A DNA stretch of 39,853 nucleotides from Komagataeibacter diospyri. Lineage in GTDB: Bacteria > Pseudomonadota > Alphaproteobacteria > Acetobacterales > Acetobacteraceae. The DNA lies in assembly GCF_006538165.1 (NCBI RefSeq), contig NZ_BDLU01000031.1, forward strand, positions 1 through 39,853, given 5' to 3'. The number at the start of each line of letters is the position of its first letter. Positions within the stretch are counted from its first letter, which is position 1. Both the position numbers and the translations under genes were made by a program. This document shows, in pieces, positions 18,713-31,832 of the stretch. Under the pieces are notes generated by a model that did no database searches, had not been told where the DNA came from, and worked only from the letters and a program-made list of their open reading frames with translations.

Positions 18713-19680
18713 CCTCTGCCCCCGCCACTACCCTGCCGCAATGGGCACAGGCCCTGGACACGGATGATTGCCGCCCGCGTGGTCGCCTGACACCGCAGGC
18801 CGCCCTTGGCCCGCGCACGTGGTTTCGCGTCGGCGGTCCTGCGGAACTGCTGTTCCAGCCCGCCAGCGCCGATGACCTGGCCCATGTCCTGCGCCACCTG
18901 CCGCTGGAGGTTCCCGTCATGCCGCTGGGCGCGTGTTCGAACGTAATCGTGCGCGATGGCGGGATCGACGGGCTGGTCATCCGCCTTGCACGCGGTTTTT
19001 CCACCATTGTGCGCGATGGGGACGGGCTGGTTGTGGGGGCCGCGTGCCTTGACATGACGGTTGCCGAACACGCGGCCGAAGCGGGGCTGTCGGGGCTGGA
19101 ATTTCTTGCGGGCATTCCCGGCTCGATTGGTGGGGCCGTGGCCATGAATGCCGGGGCCTACGGGTCGGACATGTCGGCGGTGCTGGACTGGGTGGAAGTG
19201 GTGACGCGCGACGGCAGGCTGCTACGCCTGCCCGCCGCGTCGCTGGATTTCGGCTACCGCCATGCCACCCTGCCGCCACAGTCGGTCGTGGTCCGGGTGC
19301 GACTGAACGGCATGGTCGCTCCGCCTGCCATCATCCGTCAGCGAATTGATGAAATCCGTACGGCGCGCGAAGCCGCACAGCCGGTGCGCGCGCGGACGGG
19401 GGGATCGACCTTCCGCAATCCCGATCCCGACGAATCGCAGCGCAAGGCATGGGAACTGATTGATGCGGCGGGCTGTCGGGGGCTTACGGTCGGTGGTGCG
19501 CAGATCAGTGAAAAACACTGCAATTTCATGCTGAACACCGGCAACGCCACCGCGTCCGACCTGGAATTGCTTGGCGATACCGTACGCCAGCGCGTGCATG
19601 ACCACACGGCGGTCACATTGCGCTGGGAAATCAAACGGATTGGCCGTCCGGCCATGCACATTACGGGAGAAAGCGCATGA
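18709..19680 (+). CDS. murB: UDP-N-acetylenolpyruvoylglucosamine reductase MurB
   Basis: FAD enzyme that uses NADPH to reduce UDP-GlcNAc-enolpyruvate to UDP-MurNAc, the substrate of MurC. 323 residues. The FAD-binding parts are [20 protein letters not shown] (about residues 73-92) and [19 protein letters not shown] (about 136-154); GGSTFRNP and [20 protein letters not shown] carry the C-terminal catalytic region. ATGA overlaps with murC and ddl. murA, which makes its substrate, is not in the window. Confidence 0.97.
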   Translation: MTSAPATTLPQWAQALDTDDCRPRGRLTPQAALGPRTWFRVGGPAELLFQPASADDLAHVLRHLPLEVPVMPLGACSNVIVRDGGIDGLVIRLARGFSTIVRDGDGLVVGAACLDMTVAEHAAEAGLSGLEFLAGIPGSIGGAVAMNAGAYGSDMSAVLDWVEVVTRDGRLLRLPAASLDFGYRHATLPPQSVVVRVRLNGMVAPPAIIRQRIDEIRTAREAAQPVRARTGGSTFRNPDPDESQRKAWELIDAAGCRGLTVGGAQISEKHCNFMLNTGNATASDLELLGDTVRQRVHDHTAVTLRWEIKRIGRPAMHITGESA

Positions 19681-20621
19681 CGGCCCGCAGGGTTTCCGTC
19701 CTGATGGGCGGCATGTCCGCCGAACGCGAGGTCAGCCTGGCCAGTGCCCGCAGCGTGGCCGAGGCCCTGCGCGGACTTGGGCACGACGTCCGCTGCATTG
19801 ACGCAGGCCCCGACCTGCTGGCCATCGTATCCGACCTGCAGGCCCACCGCCCGGACGTGGTGTTCAACGCCATGCACGGCAGATTTGGCGAGGACGGGTC
19901 GATCCAGGGCGTGCTGGACTGGATGGGCATCGCCTACACCCATTCCGGCGTGCGGGCATCCGCAACAGCCATGGACAAGGATGCGGCCCGGACCGTGTTC
20001 ATGGCAGCTGGCCTGCCTGTCGCAGATGGACTGGTCATGACACCCGCGCAGCTGGAACCGGCGGACCCGATGCCCGCCCCCTATGTGGTCAAGCCGTTGA
20101 ACGAGGGATCATCCGTGGGGGTGGAAATCATCCTGCCCGGCAGCAATCGCCGCTCCACGGTGGCATCGGAATGGACGTTTGGTGACCAGATGCTGGTGGA
20201 AGAATACATCCCCGGCCGGGAACTGACGGTTGGCGTGCTGGAAGACCGCGCCCTGACGGTGACCGACATCACGCCGATGGGCAGTGGCCCCAGCTTTTAT
20301 GACTATCAGGCCAAATACGCATCCGGCGGTTCGCGACACGAACTGCCTGCAAACATCCATCCCGCCGCCTTTGAACAGGCACGCGCACTTGCACTGGCCG
20401 CCCACCGCGCGCTGGGCTGCCGCGGGGCCAGCCGCACGGATTTCCGTTATGACGACAGCGCGGGGCCGGATGCGCCCGGTCGCCTTGTCATTCTGGAAAC
20501 CAATACCCAGCCGGGCATGACGCCGACCTCCCTGCTGCCTGAACAGGCGCAGACTGCCTGCGGCATGGACTACGCCACGTTGTGCCAGTGGATGATCGAC
20601 CACGCGACCTGCCGTACATGA
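19677..20621 (+). CDS. ddl: D-alanine--D-alanine ligase
   Basis: ATP-grasp enzyme that makes D-Ala-D-Ala for MurF. 314 residues. VLMGGMSAEREVSLASARSV near the start, FNAMHGRFGEDGSIQG (about residues 63-78), YVVKPLNEGSSVGVEI and LETNTQPGMTPTSLLPEQA are the family motifs, including the final Asn that binds magnesium. ATGA overlap with murB and with ftsQ. The overall murC-murB-ddl-ftsQ-ftsA order is usual in alphaproteobacteria. Confidence 0.97.
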   Translation: MTARRVSVLMGGMSAEREVSLASARSVAEALRGLGHDVRCIDAGPDLLAIVSDLQAHRPDVVFNAMHGRFGEDGSIQGVLDWMGIAYTHSGVRASATAMDKDAARTVFMAAGLPVADGLVMTPAQLEPADPMPAPYVVKPLNEGSSVGVEIILPGSNRRSTVASEWTFGDQMLVEEYIPGRELTVGVLEDRALTVTDITPMGSGPSFYDYQAKYASGGSRHELPANIHPAAFEQARALALAAHRALGCRGASRTDFRYDDSAGPDAPGRLVILETNTQPGMTPTSLLPEQAQTACGMDYATLCQWMIDHATCRT

Positions 20622-21550
20622 GGCGACCGACCGACAGCAGCGACCGCCCTTCCAGGCTTTCGATATTCCTGCGCCGCCAGAAACGCCTGCTGCGTCCGGT
20701 ACTGCTGGTGGTGATACTGCTGGTGGTCGGGGCGGGCTGTGTCACGGCATTGCGGCATTTCGGGTCGGACCCGCATTTCGCGCCGCTGCGCGGGCGGATC
20801 ATCAACATGCTGCCCCTGCGCATTACCGAAATTGACGTAACCGGCTGCGTGCTGACCAGCGAGGCCGCGCTGCAGCAGGCGCTGGGCGTGCGCACGGGGG
20901 ACTTCATACTGGGCTTTTCCGTGGCTGGCGCGCGTGAACGCATCGACGCGCTGCCGTTTGTCGATCATTCCGTGGTCGAACGCCACCTGCCCGGCACCAT
21001 CATCATCCACCTGTTTGAACGCCGCCCCTTTGCCGTATGGCAAAATCACGGACATTTCATGCTGATCGACCGGGACGGCAACCAGGTGCGTGACCAGGGC
21101 ATGACCGGCAAGGATGCCGAGGCCTTCATGCAGTTGCCGCTGGTGGTCGGCCCCGACGCCAACACCGCAGCAGCCGCCCTGATTGATGAACTGTCCGCCC
21201 AGCCGGAGGTACGCAGCCATGTCGTGGCCGCATCCCGCGTGGGCCAGCGGCGGTGGAACCTGACCCTGCGCAACGGCACGACCATCCTGTTGCCCGAAGG
21301 GCAGGAAGTCGCGGCACTGAAGCGTCTTGCGCAATTGCAGGAAAACATAAAAATACTGGACAGGCCGGTAATCGCCATCGACATGCGCCTGCCTGACCGC
21401 CTGATCGTGCGTGAAAACCCCGTTGCCCCGAACGACAGTGACCGGGACCGGGACGACACACCGCCACAGGCTGCCCCCACCGGGGATCAGGCCCCTGTCG
21501 CACCATGGCTTTCTTCCCCCGATACCGGCCCAAGACGGAGGCGGGCATGA
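20618..21550 (+). CDS. ftsQ: Cell division protein FtsQ
   Basis: Bitopic divisome protein that links FtsL and partners to the septum. 310 residues. A basic cytoplasmic N-terminus of about 28 residues precedes a membrane segment (VLLVVILLVVGAGCVTAL). A POTRA domain then begins with LRITEIDVTGCVLTSEAALQQAL, followed by the FtsQ domain (DALPFVDHSVVERHLPGTI, LFERRPFAVWQ). The last 35-40 residues are acidic/polar low-complexity. I chose the ATG at 20618, which overlaps the ddl stop (ATGA); an upstream frame extension lies inside ddl. The stop overlaps ftsA. Confidence 0.93.
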   Translation: MRRPTDSSDRPSRLSIFLRRQKRLLRPVLLVVILLVVGAGCVTALRHFGSDPHFAPLRGRIINMLPLRITEIDVTGCVLTSEAALQQALGVRTGDFILGFSVAGARERIDALPFVDHSVVERHLPGTIIIHLFERRPFAVWQNHGHFMLIDRDGNQVRDQGMTGKDAEAFMQLPLVVGPDANTAAAALIDELSAQPEVRSHVVAASRVGQRRWNLTLRNGTTILLPEGQEVAALKRLAQLQENIKILDRPVIAIDMRLPDRLIVRENPVAPNDSDRDRDDTPPQAAPTGDQAPVAPWLSSPDTGPRRRRA

Positions 21551-22950
21551 ACTATCCAGTGCCGGGAGCGGTCAGAACGACCCTACCTGCAACAAAGACC
21601 ACCACACCAGCCGCCCCGGTACCTGCCATCCGTGGCCCCGGGACACCGGCCCGCCTGCCCCGCCCGCGACCTGCGACATCGCTTGTCCCCGCGGGCGAGC
21701 GTATGCCCACGCGCAAGCTGCGCACGGGACCGTTCAGCGTGCTGGATATCGGATCCACCAAGATCGTATGCCTGATCGGGCGTGGCGAGCCTGACAATAC
21801 CATCCGCATCCTTGGCCATGGGTGGCGACGCTCGCATGGCGTGCGGTCGGGCGGGATCGTGGACCTGCGCGAGGCGGAAAGTGCGATCCGCGCCGCCGTG
21901 GCGCAGGCGGAAGACATGGCGACGGAACGCCGGGATTCCATTTTCGTCAACCTGTCCTGCGGCCACCCCGAAAGCCGCCACATCAACGCGCGCTGGTCCG
22001 TAGGCGGGCGGGAAATCACGGATAACGACGTCAACCGGATCATAAGCGAGGGTCGGGTCCGCGCCGTGTCCGAAGGGCGGTCGGCCATCCATACCCTGCC
22101 GCTGGATTACGCGGTGGATGACACGCAGGAAGTGCTGGACCCGCGCGGGCACCTGTGTGACCTGCTGTCCGCGCGTCTGCATGTGATCGACGCCAACACG
22201 ACCGCGCTGCGCAATCTGGAAGCCGTGCTGTCACGCGTGGAACTGAAGATCGAGGGGATGGTGTCTTCCCCCCTTGCCTCAGGGCTTGCGGTCATGAACG
22301 AGGACGAGCGCAACCTGGGCGCCACCGTGGTGGACATGGGCGGGGGCACTACCTCGATCGGAGTGTTTGGCGAAGGCCGGCTGCTGCATACCGCCACGAT
22401 TCCCGTGGGCGGCCTGCACATCACGCGCGATATCGCCCATGGGCTTTCGACCTCCATCGACAATGCCGAGCGGCTGAAAACCATGCACGGATCGGCCGAA
22501 CTGCTGGCCGGCGATGATCACGATCCCATTCTTGTGCAGCTGATTGGTGACAACGACCATCATTATGTCAGAATTCCACGCGCAAGGATTGTCTCGATCA
22601 TACACCCGCGCGTGGAGGAAACCCTGGAGATGGTACGTGACAGGCTGGAAATGGCCGCTGTCGGCCCCGCGTCCGACGGGCGTGTGATCCTGACCGGCGG
22701 GGGGTCGCTGCTGGAGGGAATCGGGCCGATGGCAGCCCGGATCCTGAACCGTCAGGTGCGCCTGGGCCGCCCGCGCCGCATTGTCGGCCTGCCCGAAAAC
22801 GCGGCGACGTGGCCGATGTTCTCCACATCCGCAGGGCTTCTGGCCTGGGCGGCGGGGGCCGCGGACGAAATGGGCGAGCCTGACACGCGTGATACGCGTC
22901 CCGGCAGCCTTGTCAGACGTTTCGTGGATTTCATACGTGACAGGGTATGA
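21547..22950 (+). CDS. ftsA: Cell division protein FtsA
   Basis: Actin-like ATPase that tethers FtsZ filaments to the inner membrane. 467 residues from the ATG overlapping the ftsQ stop. The actin fold starts at about residue 58 (FSVLDIGSTKIVCLIG), so there is an N-terminal extension of about 50 Pro/Ala/Thr-rich residues not usual in the family; an internal ATG at 21703 would remove it. Phosphate-2 loop VVDMGGGTTSIGVF and the later GGGSLLEGI region are present. The C-terminus SLVRRFVDFIRDRV looks like the amphipathic membrane-targeting helix. A TATGAT hexamer at 22946-22951, inside the last codons, might serve as a -10 for ftsZ. Confidence 0.95.
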   Translation: MNYPVPGAVRTTLPATKTTTPAAPVPAIRGPGTPARLPRPRPATSLVPAGERMPTRKLRTGPFSVLDIGSTKIVCLIGRGEPDNTIRILGHGWRRSHGVRSGGIVDLREAESAIRAAVAQAEDMATERRDSIFVNLSCGHPESRHINARWSVGGREITDNDVNRIISEGRVRAVSEGRSAIHTLPLDYAVDDTQEVLDPRGHLCDLLSARLHVIDANTTALRNLEAVLSRVELKIEGMVSSPLASGLAVMNEDERNLGATVVDMGGGTTSIGVFGEGRLLHTATIPVGGLHITRDIAHGLSTSIDNAERLKTMHGSAELLAGDDHDPILVQLIGDNDHHYVRIPRARIVSIIHPRVEETLEMVRDRLEMAAVGPASDGRVILTGGGSLLEGIGPMAARILNRQVRLGRPRRIVGLPENAATWPMFSTSAGLLAWAAGAADEMGEPDTRDTRPGSLVRRFVDFIRDRV

Positions 22951-23027
22951 TCTTGCATGAAAACCCTTTATTGTACTTTTGCCGTTAGTATGCCAGCACG
23001 CCTACCCCACTCCATCGGGAGCCAAGC

Positions 23028-24530
23028 ATGACCCTCAACCTGACCATCCCGCAACAGAATCATTCCGATTTCACGCCCCGCATCACAGTAATCGGGGTTG
23101 GCGGTGGTGGTACGAATGCGGTGGACAACATGATCCATTCGCAGTTGCAGGGCGTGGAATTCGTTGTCGCCAACACCGATGCCCAGCAGCTGTCCCACAG
23201 CAGCGCCGACCGCCGCATCCAGCTCGGGCCCCACCTGACGCAGGGACTTGGCGCGGGTGCGAAGCCCGAAATCGGCCGCGCGGCTGCGGAAGAAGCGTGT
23301 GATGAACTGTCCCGCCATCTTGATGGCGCGCACATGGTGTTCATCACCGCGGGCATGGGCGGCGGCACCGGCACGGGGGCTGCCCCCGTCATTGCCCGCA
23401 TGGCACGCGAACGCGGCATCCTGACCGTGGGCGTCGTCACCAAGCCGTTCACGTTCGAAGGCCACCGCCGCGCGAAATCAGCGGAAGCGGGCATTGCCGA
23501 ACTGCAGCAGTTTGTCGATACGCTGATCATCATCCCCAACCAGAACCTGTTCCGTCTGGCCAATGAGCGCACAAGCTGGAAAGACGCGTTCAAGATGGCG
23601 GACAATGTCCTGTACATGGGCGTGCGTGGTGTCACCGACCTTATGATGGCGCCAGGGCTGGTCAACCTCGACTTCGCCGATATCCGCACCATCATGGCGG
23701 AAATGGGCAAAGCAATGATGGGCACGGGCGAGGCCGAGGGCGAAAACCGCGCCATCGCCGCCGCCGAGGACGCCATTTCCAACCCGCTGCTGGAAGACAC
23801 CTCCATGTCCGGCGCGCAGGGCCTGCTCATTAACATCACGGGTGGCGAGGACCTGACCCTGTTCGAAGTGGATCAGGCTGCAAACCGCATCCGCGAAGAA
23901 GTGGCGGAAGACGCCAACATCATCTTCGGCTCCGCCATCGATACATCACTGAACGGACGCATTCGCGTCTCCGTCGTGGCGACGGGTATCGACAACCCGC
24001 CCGGTGGCCATCCCGCCGCACGTCCGGCAGCCCCGCAGGCCGAATCCGCCCCGGCACAGCCCGCCCCCGCCGAAGCATCACAGCAGGGCGCACCGGTTGC
24101 CGGCGCACCACAGCAGGGGACGCCTGCCGCACCGCAGCAGCCTGCCGCCCCCATGGGCCAGCCTGCGGCGACAGCCCCCCAGCCGCCGCGTCCTGCCGCA
24201 CCGCAGGCGCCATCTCCCAACGCCGTGCCGCCGCATATCGCGCAGGCACAGCGCGCGGGATCGCCGCGTTCGCCGCTGTTTACCGAAAGCGCCAAGCCTC
24301 CCGCACCGGAGCCCCAGTCCGCGCCCCGCAGCCTGTTCGGTATCGTGACAGGTGCGCTGCGCCGTCATTCCACCCCGCCGCAGCCCGACCCCGCGCCCCG
24401 TACGGAACCCGCCATGCAGCCGCCGCAGACCCAGCAGCCTCAGCCGCAGGCCCAGCCCACGGGCGGCAACCCGACGCCGGATGACGGCGGACTGGACATC
24501 CCCGCCTTCCTGCGCCGCCGTTCGCCCTGA
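23028..24530 (+). CDS. ftsZ: Cell division protein FtsZ
   Basis: Tubulin-like GTPase that forms the Z-ring. 500 residues. [14 protein letters not shown] near residue 24, the tubulin signature [13 protein letters not shown] near 108, and the T7 loop [13 protein letters not shown] near 210 are intact. The globular part ends near residue 325; about 160 residues of Pro/Ala/Gln-rich linker then lead to the conserved tail peptide [11 protein letters not shown], which binds FtsA and other partners. Long linkers of this kind are common in alphaproteobacteria. It has a good GGGAG 6-7 bases before the ATG and is separated from ftsA by 77 bases, allowing separate expression. Confidence 0.98.
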   Translation: MTLNLTIPQQNHSDFTPRITVIGVGGGGTNAVDNMIHSQLQGVEFVVANTDAQQLSHSSADRRIQLGPHLTQGLGAGAKPEIGRAAAEEACDELSRHLDGAHMVFITAGMGGGTGTGAAPVIARMARERGILTVGVVTKPFTFEGHRRAKSAEAGIAELQQFVDTLIIIPNQNLFRLANERTSWKDAFKMADNVLYMGVRGVTDLMMAPGLVNLDFADIRTIMAEMGKAMMGTGEAEGENRAIAAAEDAISNPLLEDTSMSGAQGLLINITGGEDLTLFEVDQAANRIREEVAEDANIIFGSAIDTSLNGRIRVSVVATGIDNPPGGHPAARPAAPQAESAPAQPAPAEASQQGAPVAGAPQQGTPAAPQQPAAPMGQPAATAPQPPRPAAPQAPSPNAVPPHIAQAQRAGSPRSPLFTESAKPPAPEPQSAPRSLFGIVTGALRRHSTPPQPDPAPRTEPAMQPPQTQQPQPQAQPTGGNPTPDDGGLDIPAFLRRRSP

Positions 24531-24542
24531 TTGCAGTCAGAT

Positions 24543-24575
24543 GCATGGCCCGTTTCCCCTGTGGGCAGGCCATGC
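24543..24575 (+). terminator. Inverted repeat after ftsZ, possible weak terminator
   Basis: GCATGGCC (24543-24550) and GGCCATGC (24568-24575) form a perfect 8-base stem just after the ftsZ stop. Only a short pyrimidine stretch follows, not a clear T-run, so termination would be partial at best. Confidence 0.3.
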
Positions 24576-24700
24576 CTTGCCCTTTCTGACAGGTAACAAT
24601 AGGCAATAATCCTTGACTGTCATGGGGAGAGACAAGGCAGTAACATGATAGCATGCCAGTTACTGTGAGTTCTCCCACACTTCCGTCAAGGATACAGGCA

Positions 24701-25666
24701 ATGAACGGCATGCTGCCGCAAGCATCCGGCCCCATCGGGTCTGCGTCCCGACATGAAGGACAGATGCAGCACACCATACGCCAGCCGATCAGCAGCATCG
24801 GCACCGGCCTGCATACCGGCAGGCGCATCAACCTGCAGCTGTCTCCCGCCCCGGAAAACACCGGGATTGTCTTTCGCCGCAATGACGTCGCCCTGCCGCC
24901 CCTTGCAGCACGGTATGACACGGTGGTGGATACGCGGCTGAGCACGGTACTGGGCTGCGATGCCGGGGACGGGCATGCCGAACGCATCGCCACCATCGAA
25001 CACCTTATGGCCGCGCTGGCCGGATGTGGCGTCGATAACATCTTCATTGATGTAAATGGCCCGGAAATCCCGGTTTTCGATGGTTCTGCGGCGGAATTCG
25101 TGTTCCTAGTGGAATGTGCCGGCATCACGGCGCAGTCAGCCCCACGCCTGCATATCCACATGGACCGGACCGTGCGGGTGGAAGATGGCGATGCCTTTGC
25201 CGAACTGTCACCCGCAACACAGCCCGGCCTGACAATCGATATCTCCATTGATTTCCCGGCCGCCGCCATCGGCCAGCAGCGGTATGTGACACTGGTGGAA
25301 CCGGGGGCGTTCCGCCAGCATCTCAGCACCGCGCGGACGTTCGTGCTGCAGCCCGAAATCGATTACCTGCATTCCGTGGGGCTGGCCCGTGGCGGATCGC
25401 TGGACAACGCCGTTGTCGTCAACGGTGACAGCGTGGTGAACCCGTCCGGACTGCGCCACCCGGATGAATTCGTGCGCCACAAGGTGCTGGATGCGATTGG
25501 CGACCTGTATCTGGCCGGTGGCATGATCAGCGGCCATTTCCGGGGACATAAATCAGGGCATACGCTGAACAACCGCCTGTTACGCAAGGTCTTTGCCGAA
25601 CAGGCGAACTGGCGTCGCGCCCCGCTGGAGGCGTCCCTTTCCACCCCGCAGCCCAGAGCTGCCTGA
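24701..25666 (+). CDS. lpxC: UDP-3-O-acyl-N-acetylglucosamine deacetylase LpxC
   Basis: Zinc enzyme for the first committed step of lipid A synthesis. With this start, 321 residues. The core begins RQPISSIGTGLHTGRRINL. Zinc and catalytic regions are TIEHLMAALAGCGVDN (His ligand), FVRHKVLDAIGDLYLAGG (His and Asp ligands) and GHFRGHKSGHTLNN (catalytic His). Start choice is uncertain: 24653 is the longest frame but has a weak ribosome site; 24701 has AAGGA 8 bases upstream; 24764 lies closest to the usual family start. The gap from ftsZ is 170 bases with no other gene. Confidence 0.93.
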   Translation: MNGMLPQASGPIGSASRHEGQMQHTIRQPISSIGTGLHTGRRINLQLSPAPENTGIVFRRNDVALPPLAARYDTVVDTRLSTVLGCDAGDGHAERIATIEHLMAALAGCGVDNIFIDVNGPEIPVFDGSAAEFVFLVECAGITAQSAPRLHIHMDRTVRVEDGDAFAELSPATQPGLTIDISIDFPAAAIGQQRYVTLVEPGAFRQHLSTARTFVLQPEIDYLHSVGLARGGSLDNAVVVNGDSVVNPSGLRHPDEFVRHKVLDAIGDLYLAGGMISGHFRGHKSGHTLNNRLLRKVFAEQANWRRAPLEASLSTPQPRAA

Positions 25667-25696
25667 TGTGGGGATGCGAAATCCGCACGTGGAGAC

Positions 25697-25724
25697 TTCA
25701 CCCGCCCCCGGCACATGATATAAA
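25697..25724 (+). promoter_or_regulatory. Candidate bamD promoter
   Basis: TTCACC (25697-25702, 4 of 6) and TATAAA (25719-25724, 5 of 6) are 16 bases apart and would start transcription about 18 bases before the bamD ATG, in the 82-base gap after lpxC. Confidence 0.35.
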
Positions 25725-25748
25725 GCTTCCATAACTGGAAGAGCCGGT

Positions 25749-26633
25749 ATGTCCGTACGCACATCACACCATATTCCGCAACCCCTGCCCACCACGCGCC
25801 AGATGGCGCGCAGGCTGATGCTTCTGCCGCTTGCGGGCCTGCTGGCGGCATGTGGGCAGAGCGCCAGCAGCATCAGCGAACGCGCGCCGCGCGTCGGGTC
25901 AGCAGAGACGTTGTACAACAACGGCGTGGACGCCCTGCGTTCGGACCGGTACCTGCTGTCGGTCAACCAGTTCGACACATTGCAGCGCAACTATCCCTAT
26001 TCCCAGTACACCGCCAATGCGCAGCTGATGGAAGGGTATGCGAACTACCTGCTGAACAAATATCCCGAAGCGGTGCAGCAGCTTGACCGCTTTCTGGAAC
26101 TGCATCCCACCAGTACTGACGCAGCCTATGCCTTCTACCTGCGCGCCCTGTGTTATTACGAACAGGTAGCCGATGTGCAGCGTGACCAGCAGGGCACGAT
26201 CGAGGCCATGGACGCCTTGGAAGAAGTCATCACCCGCTTTCCCCAAAGCCCGTATGCCCGTGATGCGCAGCTGAAGATCGATCTGTGCCGCGACCATCTG
26301 GCAGGCAAGGAAATGCTGGTGGGCCGGTGGTACCAGCAGCAGAACGACTATCTGGCCGCAGCCGGGCGCTACCAGCGCGTGGTGCAGGATTTCCAGACCA
26401 CCAATCATGTGCCCGAGGCACTGGAACGGCTGGTGGAAGTGTATCTGGACATGGGCCTGCTGGAACAGGCGCGCAAGACCGGAACGGTGCTGGCATACAA
26501 CTACCCCAGCAGCAAATGGTACACGGATGCGTATGATCACCTGCGCGCGCATCACCTGATAAAGGGCGTGGAAAGCAAGGACCACAAACAGGGACGAAAC
26601 GTCTTTTCGCGGGCATGGCATTCGGTTTTCTGA
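25749..26633 (+). CDS. bamD: Outer membrane assembly lipoprotein BamD
   Basis: Essential lipoprotein partner of BamA in outer membrane protein insertion (older name ComL). 294 residues. The signal ends in the lipobox LLAAC with Cys35 as the lipidated residue; no Asp follows it, so sorting to the outer membrane fits. Tetratricopeptide-like repeats run from about residue 55: TLYNNGVDALRSDRYLLSVN, SQYTANAQLMEGYANYLL and SPYARDAQLKIDLCRDHLAG are typical BamD segments. The start at 25749 has GGAAGAG upstream; an internal ATG at 25803 would give a shorter, equally workable signal. lpxC, bamD and recN in a row is a common alphaproteobacterial order. Confidence 0.94.
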   Translation: MSVRTSHHIPQPLPTTRQMARRLMLLPLAGLLAACGQSASSISERAPRVGSAETLYNNGVDALRSDRYLLSVNQFDTLQRNYPYSQYTANAQLMEGYANYLLNKYPEAVQQLDRFLELHPTSTDAAYAFYLRALCYYEQVADVQRDQQGTIEAMDALEEVITRFPQSPYARDAQLKIDLCRDHLAGKEMLVGRWYQQQNDYLAAAGRYQRVVQDFQTTNHVPEALERLVEVYLDMGLLEQARKTGTVLAYNYPSSKWYTDAYDHLRAHHLIKGVESKDHKQGRNVFSRAWHSVF

Positions 26634-26672
26634 TTTCCGCCAACGATCATCTGTGCTGAACGGGAATCCTGC

Positions 26673-30543
<3,871 letters not shown>

Positions 30544-30577
30544 CGCAACGGTCTGGAACATGGCCCGCGCGATGGCC

Positions 30578-30606
30578 TTGCATGTCCCCGCCGCGTAACG
30601 TTTACT
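30578..30606 (+). promoter_or_regulatory. Candidate promoter of the BMP transporter operon
   Basis: TTGCAT (30578-30583) and TTTACT (30601-30606, 4 of 6) are 17 bases apart, about 105 bases before the first gene. The imperfect palindrome GTAACGTTTAC (30595-30605) overlaps the -10 and might be a LacI/PurR-type operator; this is speculative. Confidence 0.25.
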
Positions 30607-30710
30607 GTATCCAACGCACCCATAACGCAGTCACAGGAGCATCCGAACGGGCCAGCACGCCATCTTGCCGCAATGGGATACGGCATGGATTTTCAGGGGG
30701 ATAACATCTT

Positions 30711-31832
30711 ATGACAGTTTCAGGGCCGCGGGGGCGGCTGCTGACAACGCGCCGGGCGCTGCTGGGCATGGCAGGGGCTGCGGGTTCTGGCCTGCTGCGC
30801 CCCGCCCGTGCGGCGACGACACCTGCATGGCGCAGGCCACTGCCGGAAGCTGATGCCGTAATCGGCTTTGGCCATACCGGACCGATTACTGATGGCGGGT
30901 GGTCCATGGTGCATGACCGGGGCGTGCAGGCCGTGCGCCGCGCGTTCCCGAAAATCCGCACAATCTATGTTGAAAGCGTGCCCTATTCCGCCGATGCCAC
31001 GCGCATTTTCCGGCAGTTCGTGGCTGAAGGCGCGCAGATGGTCTTCGCGACCTCCGAATACGGTGACTTCATCAAGGACGTGTCGGACCGCGCGCCGGAC
31101 GTGGCCTTCATGGAATGTGACGGCACCAACGTGACCGGCAATCTGGGCTGGTATTACGTGGCGCACTGGTACGCCAGTTACATCATCGGGATTGCGGCGG
31201 GTCTTATGACGCGCACGGGCAAGATCGGGTTTCTGGGCGCGTTTCCGATACCGTCGGTCTATGCTTCGGCCAATGCAACGCTGCTGGGCGCGCAGTCGGT
31301 CAACCCGTCGGTCACGTTGCAGAGCATCACCATCAATGCATGGTTCGACCCGCAGGCCGCGACACAGGCTGCAACCGCGCTGGCGGATAATGGATGTGAC
31401 TTCCTGTGCGGGATCATGGATGAACCGGCCTATCTGCGCGTGGCGGTGCAGCGCGGGCTGAAGGCCGCAATGTGGAATACCGGCATGCTGGATTACGGGC
31501 CGGAAGCCTATGTCAGTTCGGTGGATCTGGATTTCAATGATTTCTATGTCTCGCAGGTACGCGACCTGCTGGCGGGGACATGGCAGCCACAGGGCCGTTT
31601 CCTGACACTGGGCCACGGCGTGGACCGTGATGCGTGGGGACCGGGCGTGCCGGTCGAGGTCGCACGTCAGGCCGACGCCATGCGCACGCGCCTGCTGGCG
31701 GGCTACAACCCGTTCCGTGGCCCGATCCATGACAACCATGGTCGCCTGCGCGTGCCCGCAGGTGTGACGCTGAGCGATCTGGAAATCTATCACAGCGACT
31801 GGGCTGTCGCGGGAGTATCCGGCCTTGAATAA
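30711..31832 (+). CDS. BMP-family ABC transporter substrate-binding protein, Tat-type signal
   Basis: Periplasmic binding protein of the basic membrane protein (BMP/Med) family, whose characterised members bind purine nucleosides, with some binding other small molecules. 373 residues. The N-terminus has a twin-arginine pattern, TTRRALLGMAGAAGSGLL, followed by ARA-A as the likely cleavage site near residue 35, suggesting Tat export; no lipobox is seen. Family marks are GHTGPITDGGWSMVHDRGV, FATSEYGDFIKDV and IGIAAGLMTRTGKIGFLGAFPIP. AGGGGGA lies 9 bases before the ATG. It is the first gene of a four-gene importer, and its stop overlaps the ATPase start by 8 bases. Substrate is inferred from family only. 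Confidence 0.88.
   Translation: MTVSGPRGRLLTTRRALLGMAGAAGSGLLRPARAATTPAWRRPLPEADAVIGFGHTGPITDGGWSMVHDRGVQAVRRAFPKIRTIYVESVPYSADATRIFRQFVAEGAQMVFATSEYGDFIKDVSDRAPDVAFMECDGTNVTGNLGWYYVAHWYASYIIGIAAGLMTRTGKIGFLGAFPIPSVYASANATLLGAQSVNPSVTLQSITINAWFDPQAATQAATALADNGCDFLCGIMDEPAYLRVAVQRGLKAAMWNTGMLDYGPEAYVSSVDLDFNDFYVSQVRDLLAGTWQPQGRFLTLGHGVDRDAWGPGVPVEVARQADAMRTRLLAGYNPFRGPIHDNHGRLRVPAGVTLSDLEIYHSDWAVAGVSGLE

Noticed and set aside
26634..26672. LexA box before recN
   Set aside because: No GTTC-N7-GTTC or similar pattern; GAAC occurs only once.
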